A DNA stretch of 33,894 nt from an uncultured Clostridia bacterium (GTDB taxonomy: Bacteria > Bacillota > Clostridia > Christensenellales > UBA1242): positions 1 through 33,894 of the forward strand of contig CAKVOD010000008.1 of NCBI GenBank assembly GCA_934778205.1, in the 5' to 3' direction. Both the position numbers and the translations under genes were made by a program. Shown piece after piece: positions 16,383-22,881 of the stretch. Under the pieces are notes generated by a model. It was not told the origin of the DNA. It ran no database searches and saw nothing but the letters and a program-made list of their open reading frames with translations. Within the stretch, counting starts at the first letter, position 1; each line of letters begins with the position of its first letter.

Positions 16383-16439
16383 TAGTATTTTCAATATATT
16401 AATTTTGTCGTACAAAAGTAAAAAATATCTTGATTAAAC

Positions 16440-16472
16440 ACAAAAACGGGCAATCTAAAGTATTGCCCGCGG
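16440..16472 (-). terminator. Terminator of the PRC-barrel gene
   Basis: CGGGCAAT pairs with ATTGCCCG around a 7-nt loop; on the minus strand TTTTTG follows. It lies about 60 bp after the stop at 16532. Confidence 0.75.
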
Positions 16473-16531
16473 TATTAAATTATTCTTGATTTTTACTAAA
16501 CTACAACAATATATATATTGCAGGTTTTTTG

Positions 16532-16870
16532 TCAATTTTTTTCCCAGTTGGTGGCTTGAATATTTTTAGTATATTCTTGCGCGTAGGTATGGGGCGGGTC
16601 TTTTGAAGGTGGTGGCGCGGGTTGTGGTGGCGCCGAATTTGGCAAGAGTTCTACAAGGATTACGTCCATTCCAATTTTGCAAATGTTTTGGTACGGAATA
16701 AAGATGTCGTTTTGCGATTTGAAAAAACCGCGCTTTAGCCCTGGTACGACAAACCCTAATAGTTTGCCGTACGAATCATCAAAAATCGCGTCGATGATAT
16801 GCCCTAGATTCTTGCCGTCGACAATGTTGACGACTACCTTTTGCCTAAGTTCTACAAAAGAAATTTCCAT
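16532..16870 (-). CDS. PRC-barrel protein, YlmC/YmxH type
   Basis: A 112-residue protein. Residues 1-75 match the PRC-barrel fold as in the YlmC/YmxH sporulation-associated family: SFVELRQKVVVNIVDGKNLG, then IDAIFD, then GKLLGFVVPG and the IPYQNICKIGMDVILVEL end. In Firmicutes such proteins are small cytoplasmic proteins linked to sporulation or cell division; the mechanism is not known. The C-terminal 35 residues are an added Pro-rich tail (PPQPAPPPSKDPPH) not usual in the family. A GGGGTGA ribosome binding site precedes the ATG. It is divergent from the HipA-like gene at 17064. Confidence 0.8.
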   Translation of the reverse strand: MEISFVELRQKVVVNIVDGKNLGHIIDAIFDDSYGKLLGFVVPGLKRGFFKSQNDIFIPYQNICKIGMDVILVELLPNSAPPQPAPPPSKDPPHTYAQEYTKNIQATNWEKN

Positions 16871-16992
16871 TTATTTCACCCCTATATTTCTTTTGTTATA
16901 CTCAAAGTATGTATATGCCTTAAATATGCTTTTTGTTCACACAACTTCTTTGCAAAATCATTGCATATGACTTGCACCTTTTCAAAAAAATC

Positions 16993-17021
16993 TTGTATTT
17001 TATCAAAAAATGTGGTATACT
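16993..17021 (+). promoter_or_regulatory. Promoter of the second HipA-like gene
   Basis: TTGTAT (-35), 17-bp spacer, TATACT (-10, 17016-17021). Transcription starts next to an inverted repeat. Confidence 0.65.
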
Positions 17022-17027
17022 AAAAAA

Positions 17028-17047
17028 AATCAAGGTTTTGCTTGATT
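17028..17047 (+). promoter_or_regulatory. Inverted repeat at the transcription start
   Basis: AATCAAG and CTTGATT are perfect 7-bp arms around GTTTTG, placed just downstream of the -10 box and before the AAAGGA ribosome binding site. It could be an operator or a short leader hairpin. Confidence 0.4.
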
Positions 17048-17063
17048 AATCTCAAAGGATAAT

Positions 17064-18425
17064 ATGGAAAAAATAGGAATAATCAAAAGTAAAAGATTTA
17101 ATTTACCAGTTAAGACAGACCCGCAAACCCTCAACTCGCACATTTGGTTCACGCAACACGGCGAAAGATATATGTTCAAATACTCTTTTGATGACGAATA
17201 TGACAAGCGCACAATTTTGAATGAAGTACTCGTCAGCAAAATATGTAAATTCCTTGATTTGCCTTGCCAAGAAGCATTTGTCGCAAAATATATTGTGGGC
17301 AACATCGATGGCGTGAAGATAAAAAGTTTTTTGAAGCCTAATGAGCGCGAAATATCCTTGCTTACTATTTTGAATGAAGATGCAAACATTTTGCTCGCTG
17401 ACAGTTTTGGCGATGACTTTTTTGAAGAAAATATTTATCCCTTCATTCCACAGAGTCGTCACGAATCAAAAACTATTGAAAAAAAACATATTCACACTTC
17501 GCTTGGCGTGGAAGTTGTAAATGGCAAATTTCCCACCAAAATTTCGTTAGAAGATATCAAAATCAACCCACAAAATAAAATTAATCTTTTGTTTGATATT
17601 TATCTAGAACAACATAGCCCTGCCGTGAAGCAATTGTTTGACAAAAATATTATCAATGAAATTTGCAATAAAATATTTTTAATCAACAAAATCAATACAA
17701 AATTCAATGAGCAACAAACATTGGAAAGTATTATTGACACTATTCAAAATTATGCAGAAAGACACAACTATTCGGTTGACCCTGAACTGAGAAGCCAATT
17801 GATAAAGATGTTGATTTTTGACTATTTTGTTATGCAAACTGACCGACACCTCGGCAACATAAGTTTGATTTTGAACGAAAAAACATTGCGCCTTGCCCCA
17901 CTATTTGACAATGGACATTGTTTGATTTACAATAGCGATAGCATTCATCGCGAAAAACTGCAGTATTTTCAAACAAAACTTACAGCAGACTTGTTAAAAA
18001 CAAAAACCGCAAAACAATTTATTTCACAACTGAGTCAGTTTTTGAAAAATGACTATAATACTTTTGCAAAACAACTTGTTGAAAATTCGAAAGATTTATT
18101 AGAACTCACACCCAAAACAAAAACCCATAACGCTAAAAAACCTTGCGTTTCAAGCAAGAAAATAGAAACAAAACAGGACGGCAAAAAAAATGCGCACTAT
18201 GAAAATGACAACCTTTTTGACAACGAACTTTCCGATGCAAAAATGTTTCAAATACTGCACGCAAACACTGAATGGTTGAAGAAAAACGGAATTGAATACA
18301 CTCCCCAAATATGGCTTGCAACTTATTTATATGCGTGTGGAAAAATTATGGAAAAGCAACAAGAATGTTTGGAATTTATGTTTCGCGAGTCTTCAAAACC
18401 CAACGACAACTACGAATTAATTTGA
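17064..18425 (+). CDS. HipA-like kinase, second of two
   Basis: A 453-residue protein with HipA/CtkA-type kinase hallmarks: Lys39 in YMFKY, Glu54 in NEVLVSKI followed by a FLDLPC segment, catalytic TDRHLGN (Asp260, His262, Asn265), and the metal-ligand Asp282 in LFDNG. Residues about 350-400 are a Lys/Asn-rich linker, and the last 60 residues form an extra helical segment. The predicted activity is Ser/Thr protein phosphorylation, with unknown target. No HipB-like DNA-binding partner is adjacent. It is the only protein gene on the plus strand; its 3' end overlaps that of the YgjV-like gene by 9 bp, in convergent orientation. Promoter and ribosome binding site (AAAGGA) are clear. Confidence 0.75.
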   Translation: MEKIGIIKSKRFNLPVKTDPQTLNSHIWFTQHGERYMFKYSFDDEYDKRTILNEVLVSKICKFLDLPCQEAFVAKYIVGNIDGVKIKSFLKPNEREISLLTILNEDANILLADSFGDDFFEENIYPFIPQSRHESKTIEKKHIHTSLGVEVVNGKFPTKISLEDIKINPQNKINLLFDIYLEQHSPAVKQLFDKNIINEICNKIFLINKINTKFNEQQTLESIIDTIQNYAERHNYSVDPELRSQLIKMLIFDYFVMQTDRHLGNISLILNEKTLRLAPLFDNGHCLIYNSDSIHREKLQYFQTKLTADLLKTKTAKQFISQLSQFLKNDYNTFAKQLVENSKDLLELTPKTKTHNAKKPCVSSKKIETKQDGKKNAHYENDNLFDNELSDAKMFQILHANTEWLKKNGIEYTPQIWLATYLYACGKIMEKQQECLEFMFRESSKPNDNYELI

Positions 18426-19271
18426 TTTTTTGTTTAAATCCTCTTTTTCGTCGCAGACAACTTCGGTTGTCTTTTCTTTTGTCAAAACTATGGGCGCGGA
18501 CTGCGTCGTCACAGCGTCACGTAACGTGTAAGCATTTTGTTTGATTGCATCACCGCTTTTGACAAGCGTTTTTATTTTGTTATTGTCAAACTGTTCAACT
18601 TTTTCAGTTGTGTGCGGTTTTGTTGTATAACGCCCATATGAATAGTACTTGCCTTTCTCAAGTTGTTTTTGGAAATCAAGCAATGTGACATTGTAGACAA
18701 TCGGTTTCTTTGAAACTAATTCCTTGAGCATTTTGGACGTTTTCTTGCGCCTAATTTTTGGAATAACATCAAGTCGCACAATACCGATGACTGAAAATAT
18801 GAGTCCTATTGCTTCACTCAAAGCGTTTGTGTATGCGCAGACACACAGGTTGAACACAACTAGCAACACGCCTGAAGCAAAATAACATAGGCGCGTGATT
18901 GTCATATTCTTTTGCCAAGCACCATATGTGACAACAATTGCTTCGACAATCGCAAACATATCATACCAGCCGTTGTATGTCAACAACGCGTTTGTGCCAA
19001 TCGCAAACATAAAAATGAGCATTACCCACACGGGGCAATTTTTCTTTTTGTTGTCATAAATTTGGAAAACAACGAGTTTTATCAATCCAATGATACTCAT
19101 TATTGCGCCCGTGTAACTACCGAGCAAGAAATAAACAGCGCTGTTTAGTATATTTACGAAAATTAGTAATGTAATCAGTGTTTTGCGCGCGCGGGCTTGC
19201 AACGATGTGCAATAAATCACAAGCGATACAAAACCAACTGCTTGCGCAATGATGAAAAGTGTTAAATCCAT
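18417..19271 (-). CDS. YgjV-like inner-membrane protein
   Basis: A 284-residue protein. Residues 1-165 contain about six hydrophobic helices with the pattern of the Imp-YgjV family (QAVGFVSLVIYCTSLQ, then VYFLLGSYTGAIMSIIGLIK). The family function is unknown. The C-terminal 115 residues are soluble, charged and specific to this protein. GTAGGA precedes the ATG. An intrinsic terminator lies only about 15 bp upstream of the start region, so transcription either begins within the repeat array or depends on read-through from yajC. The gene converges on the HipA-like gene with overlapping stops. Confidence 0.75.
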   Translation of the reverse strand: MDLTLFIIAQAVGFVSLVIYCTSLQARARKTLITLLIFVNILNSAVYFLLGSYTGAIMSIIGLIKLVVFQIYDNKKKNCPVWVMLIFMFAIGTNALLTYNGWYDMFAIVEAIVVTYGAWQKNMTITRLCYFASGVLLVVFNLCVCAYTNALSEAIGLIFSVIGIVRLDVIPKIRRKKTSKMLKELVSKKPIVYNVTLLDFQKQLEKGKYYSYGRYTTKPHTTEKVEQFDNNKIKTLVKSGDAIKQNAYTLRDAVTTQSAPIVLTKEKTTEVVCDEKEDLNKKSN

Positions 19272-19287
19272 AAATTTTTATCCTACC

Positions 19288-19316
19288 ATAAAAAAGAACG
19301 GCAATGTGCCGTCCTC
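19288..19316 (-). terminator. yajC intrinsic terminator
   Basis: On the minus strand GGACGGCA pairs with TGCCGTTC (one G-U) and TTTTTT follows. It is nearly identical to the leuS terminator at 2886-2910 and likewise closes a REP-like array. Confidence 0.75.
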
Positions 19317-19597
19317 AAATTAATTGCTACAATACAATTTCACAAAAGCAACTTGCTTGTGAAAAAGTACCTGCACTTGTGGCGTATGCCTCGACATTGA
19401 ATCCAAATAGAAAGCAATCCGCAATTCCGCCTGCAAAGTTACTTACACGTAGGGACAATATCTGCACCCGTGGCGTTTGCCACCAGCCGCGGGGCTTTCC
19501 CCGCCGAGTACAAAAGTGCATAAAAAGCATATGCGTTTACCGTCCACGCAAGCAAATTGCTTGTAGGGGCAGTACCTGCAACAGTGCGCTTTCGCAC
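19317..19597 (-). repeat. Family B (REP-like) array after yajC
   Basis: It begins right after the yajC stop codon with GTGCG-AAAG-CGCAC. A second unit has two stacked hairpins, GGGG-AAAG-CCCC and GTGGC-AAAC-GCCAC. A third has GGC-ATAC-GCC. Each is followed by a GCAGGTACTG- or GCAGATATTG-type segment and CCCTAC or a variant. The last unit ends in the terminator hairpin. Confidence 0.75.
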
Positions 19598-20122
19598 CTA
19601 TTTGTTTTCTTCGGCTTTAATTTTGTCAAGTTCGCCCTTTGGCTCAGCCTTTTTGCGCGACTTCTTTTGCGCTGGCTGTTCTTCCGCCTCAGTTTCCTCA
19701 GCGTTCACAGTTGTTGCTTCAGCGTTTTGTTTTTCTTCTTGTTGTGGCACAACATCTGGCACAACATTTTCAGCCACATTGTCAGCATTTTCCGCAACTT
19801 TCTTTTCAGTAACAGGTGTTTCAATGTTGTAAATTGCAAAAACATCTACTGCCATATACGACTTATTTTTGCCTTCGCCTGTTTCAATCACACAAATTTT
19901 GCCACTTGGCGTGTCCTTGATTGAAATGATTTTGCCATAAATTCCACTATAAGTTTTGACTTTGTCACCAATTTTCAAGTTGTTTGCAAAATCTTCCGCC
20001 ATTTTTGCGTCTTTTTTGCGTCGTGTTGCTGAAAAAACAAGCATAAACACCAAAAAAACAACAAGAATTATCAAAACGCCATAGTTTTGAAAGAAGTTCC
20101 CTTCCAATAATTGTCCAATCAT
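19598..20122 (-). CDS. yajC: Preprotein translocase subunit YajC
   Basis: YajC is the small accessory subunit of the SecDF-YajC complex, which assists protein export through SecYEG. The 174-residue product has the single N-terminal membrane helix (about 14-31), a basic FSATRRKKD stop-transfer and the conserved YajC domain (NLKIGDKVKTYSGIYGKIISI...). Typical YajC is 85-115 residues; this one has an added acidic and then Lys-rich C-terminal tail of about 70 residues (Glu, Ala and Val-rich, ending in KKSRKKAEPKG...). The usual partners tgt, secD and secF are not in the window. The 3' end carries a REP-like array and terminator. Confidence 0.92.
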   Translation of the reverse strand: MIGQLLEGNFFQNYGVLIILVVFLVFMLVFSATRRKKDAKMAEDFANNLKIGDKVKTYSGIYGKIISIKDTPSGKICVIETGEGKNKSYMAVDVFAIYNIETPVTEKKVAENADNVAENVVPDVVPQQEEKQNAEATTVNAEETEAEEQPAQKKSRKKAEPKGELDKIKAEENK

Positions 20123-20182
20123 AAATATTCCACCTTTCTATTATACTTGCCCAAACCTCAAAAGGTTAGTGGCGCGATTAAC

Positions 20183-20218
20183 ACTGATAATATACCATAT
20201 TTCCTAAAATTATACAAG
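20183..20218 (-). promoter_or_regulatory. yajC promoter
   Basis: On the minus strand TTGTAT (-35) and TATATT (-10) are 17 bp apart. A small AACCT-TTTG-AGGTT hairpin lies in the leader (near 20155-20168). Confidence 0.5.
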
Positions 20219-20271
20219 CAAAATAAACCCTTATTTTGTCATCTTTTGTCACAATGCATTCAAATTCTTAT

Positions 20272-20649
20272 CTACATTTTGTGCTTCTTAACCCAACTTA
20301 AAACATCTTCGTAATTCATTTCATTTGATGCAATAGAAAATCCTAACGAAATTAATTCATCATCAGTATACGATAACTTAATTCCTTCATACATTAAAAA
20401 CGAAATCATAACCAACAACCCAATGCGCTTATTACCATCAACAAATGCGTGGTTACTGATTAGATTAAAGCCCAATCTAGCCCCCTTTTCTTCTTTTGTT
20501 GGGTAAAGTTCTACACCACCGAAAGTTTGATAGACACTATTAATTGCAGAATCAAGCAAACCTAAATCGCGCACTCCAGCAGTTCCCCCAGACTCCTCTA
20601 CTATTAGTTTTTGTAGTAACAACACTTTTTCGCTGTCAAATATCGCCAT
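20272..20649 (-). CDS. doc: Doc-family (Fic fold) toxin
   Basis: A 125-residue death-on-curing family protein. In P1 Doc this fold phosphorylates EF-Tu and stops translation. The catalytic motif is intact: NHAFVDGNKRIG, matching HxFx(D/E)GNKR. The N-terminal region with GVRDLGLLDSA and QTFGG is typical of Doc-like proteins. I take the start at 20649 (GAGGTG upstream), which overlaps the 3' end of the antitoxin gene by 14 bp, the usual translational coupling of phd-doc modules. It lies at the end of what looks like the pfkA operon. Confidence 0.88.
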   Translation of the reverse strand: MAIFDSEKVLLLQKLIVEESGGTAGVRDLGLLDSAINSVYQTFGGVELYPTKEEKGARLGFNLISNHAFVDGNKRIGLLVMISFLMYEGIKLSYTDDELISLGFSIASNEMNYEDVLSWVKKHKM

Positions 20650-20905
20650 TTCCAAGCACCTCAAATGCACGTTTGTTCTTTTTCAAAATGTCTTTAGCGA
20701 TTTTTTCAATTGCGGCAGTTTCTATTTGCGCGCTTTCGCTAGAACTAAGCACCCCGCTATCCACTTTTGTTATGAAATATGCGGGTTTATTGTCTTTCAA
20801 AATAACAACAGTATCAAGTTTATCAACTTTTTCGGTAATTACTTGTATGTTGTCGTTTTTTGATACTTCAATCAAATTTTCGGTGCCAATTTTCATATTT
20901 TTCAT
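20636..20905 (-). CDS. phd: Phd/YefM-like antitoxin
   Basis: An 89-residue protein. Residues 24-48 (EKVDKLDTVVILKDNKPAYF...) match the Phd/YefM pattern of a beta strand with 'D.vvIlkdnkPayfi'. The C-terminal half is helical and charged, as expected for the segment that binds and blocks Doc. GGAG precedes the ATG by eight bases. It sits directly before doc and overlaps it; in this family the antitoxin commonly represses its own operon. The start is 29 bp downstream of the VUT gene, with no clear separate promoter. Confidence 0.8.
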   Translation of the reverse strand: MKNMKIGTENLIEVSKNDNIQVITEKVDKLDTVVILKDNKPAYFITKVDSGVLSSSESAQIETAAIEKIAKDILKKNKRAFEVLGNGDI

Positions 20906-20934
20906 TTATAAATCTCCTTTCAGTATAATAAAAC

Positions 20935-21633
20935 TCATTCCTCGGGGGTGTCTTGCGGGGCGGGCGGTGTAGCAACAAGCGATTTTGCTTTTTTGCGCGC
21001 ATCTATGAGGCGCACAACCTCGTAGGCGCAAAGCAATATAATTAGTGTTCCTATTTTGCCGATTATTGACCCGACGAGCGTGCCAAAGAAATTGCCGAAC
21101 ATATCCGCGCCGATGATGTACATAATGCCAAAATATATGGCACTATTGATTGCACTGGATACAAAAATAGATAATCCCATATTCAAAAAGTTTGCAACTT
21201 TGTAGCGCATTTTTTCATAGAGCCAAATGCCCAAAATCAATGAAACATAGATTGCAAACGTACTGACTGCGTATGATACAAACCCCCAAATGACGTCTTT
21301 CGCAATGCCGATTGTTGCCCACTTTGCAAAAAAGTCAAACGTTGCGGTGAGCATAATGCCTGCCATTGAGGAAAACATTATTGCTTTGGCAACCTTTTTG
21401 CCATAATCTTTGCACGCAACCATAACACAAAACACAAACAATATATAAATTACTGCGTCAAGTCCAAATATGAGCCAACCCGCATCAATGCTGTAGGCAT
21501 TGACGTTGTACACATTTGACGAAACCGCCGCGCCAATGCCAAGCACATAAAGGGCGTCCTTTCTAAAAAAATAGTACCCAAAAATAAATGCGACCGCAAC
21601 AACAACTGCCAAAACTGCTAATAGATATGCCAT
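20935..21633 (-). CDS. VUT-family (YhhQ-like) transporter, probable
   Basis: A 232-residue polytopic protein with about six hydrophobic helices. The pattern GAAVSSNVYNVNA...GLDAVIYILFVFCVMVACKDYG, the YEKMRYKVANFLNMGLSIFVSSAINSAIYFGIMYIIG segment pattern and a late GTLVGSIIGKIGTLI resemble the VUT family (queuosine-precursor and other vitamin-like uptake transporters). The match is to overall pattern, not to a diagnostic residue set, so the substrate is uncertain. It lies 15 bp after pfkA, and GGGAG precedes the ATG. It ends in a Pro-rich cytoplasmic tail. Confidence 0.55.
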   Translation of the reverse strand: MAYLLAVLAVVVAVAFIFGYYFFRKDALYVLGIGAAVSSNVYNVNAYSIDAGWLIFGLDAVIYILFVFCVMVACKDYGKKVAKAIMFSSMAGIMLTATFDFFAKWATIGIAKDVIWGFVSYAVSTFAIYVSLILGIWLYEKMRYKVANFLNMGLSIFVSSAINSAIYFGIMYIIGADMFGNFFGTLVGSIIGKIGTLIILLCAYEVVRLIDARKKAKSLVATPPAPQDTPEE

Positions 21634-21648
21634 AATTCTCCCTTTACT

Positions 21649-22611
21649 CTAACCTTTATTGCGCTCGCAAAATTCGTCATACAAATGCGCGTCAAACATC
21701 GGCTCAAAACTAGGAATGTCGACAAGATTTGTTTGCGTGATAATGTTTTTATTAAGTCCAAGCGCAACGCCATACTTTCCTTCCATTGCGCAACGAATCG
21801 CTTCGACGCCATATCGCATTGCCAAAATGCGGTCGGCAACAGTTGGACTGCCCCCACGTTGGACATAGCCAAGCACGATGCCTCGACTTTCAATTCCTAG
21901 TTCTGTTTCAAGACGCGTCGCGACTTCGTGAACATTCATCAACTTTTCCGCTACGACAACACACGGTGCGACGTTTCCGCTCTTGAGTTGCCCTTCAATG
22001 AGGTCGCGCAACTCCTCATATTTCTTGTTGCGCTCGCGCGTGATGACAATGTCTGCATTGCTTGCAACGGCAGAGTGTAGCGCAATCATTCCACAATTGC
22101 GCCCCATTGTTTCAATGACTGAAATACGATGATTTGTGAGCATTGTTTGACTAATCATATCAATCGCATCGACCGCATTGTTGACCGCCGTATCAAAGCC
22201 GATTGTGCGTTCGGTGTACCCGAGGTCGTTGTCAATCGTGCCCGGCAAGCCAATAACATTTGCACCGTTTGCCATAAATGCGCGTAACCCCGCGTATGTT
22301 CCATCTCCACCAATCGCAATCAAGCAGTCAATGCCTAATTTTTTCATATTTTCGAGCGCCATTTTGCGTCCACCCACCGTTTCAAACGCCTTGCAACGCG
22401 ATGTCCCAAGCACGGAACCTCCAAGATTGTTGATGTTTGAAACAAACAACTTGTCAATCAAAAATATGTCGCCCTCAATTAGCCCCGCATAACCGCGCCT
22501 CACGCCATAAAGTTCAATTCCATTGACCATACACGTTTGAAATATTGTATACAAGCACGAATTCATTGCTGGAGCGTCACCGCCACTTGTTAAAACTGCT
22601 ATTTTCTTCAT
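21649..22611 (-). CDS. pfkA: 6-phosphofructokinase
   Basis: Phosphorylates fructose 6-phosphate in glycolysis. The 320-residue product has standard bacterial length. GGDGT (101-105) and PGTIDND (123-129) point to ATP rather than pyrophosphate as donor (Gly in both diagnostic positions). MGRNCG (169-174) and LGTSR (Arg72) are present. Odd features: GGDAPAMN has Ala15 where Gly is usual; Tyr21 and Gln25 replace the two effector-site arginines; the KGKKH-type effector segment is SGNVA; and Tyr249 replaces the substrate-side His. The enzyme is therefore probably not regulated by ADP/PEP in the classical way. It is followed at 15 bp by the VUT gene. In relatives pfkA follows dnaE; here a Hint-domain gene lies between. 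Confidence 0.93.
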   Translation of the reverse strand: MKKIAVLTSGGDAPAMNSCLYTIFQTCMVNGIELYGVRRGYAGLIEGDIFLIDKLFVSNINNLGGSVLGTSRCKAFETVGGRKMALENMKKLGIDCLIAIGGDGTYAGLRAFMANGANVIGLPGTIDNDLGYTERTIGFDTAVNNAVDAIDMISQTMLTNHRISVIETMGRNCGMIALHSAVASNADIVITRERNKKYEELRDLIEGQLKSGNVAPCVVVAEKLMNVHEVATRLETELGIESRGIVLGYVQRGGSPTVADRILAMRYGVEAIRCAMEGKYGVALGLNKNIITQTNLVDIPSFEPMFDAHLYDEFCERNKG

Positions 22612-22775
22612 AATTTTTTCCCTTTTTCACTAAATTTATTACAACTATGCGTTTTAATAAAACTTATTTACAATATATTTGAATACACAATTCAAATAGT
22701 TGCATAAATAAAATCTACAAACATTTATTTTTAATGTATGAAGTATTATATCACAAAAACAACCATTTGCAAAAC

Positions 22776-22830
22776 AAAAAGGCACATCTTTTGCACTAAC
22801 CCCGCGCGCTTTGGTGTGTCTTTTTGTTTT
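22776..22830 (-). terminator. Terminator after the Hint-domain gene
   Basis: AAAAAGGCACATC pairs with GGTGTGTCTTTTT. All 13 positions pair in plus-strand RNA if G-U pairs are allowed. On the minus strand two A-C mismatches appear, yet the T-run is good on both strands. It separates the Hint-domain gene from pfkA. Confidence 0.6.
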
Positions 22831-22881
22831 CTATATTGTGGTCTTATATCCTATCTTTGTGTTTTGGTATTATCACCGCCC

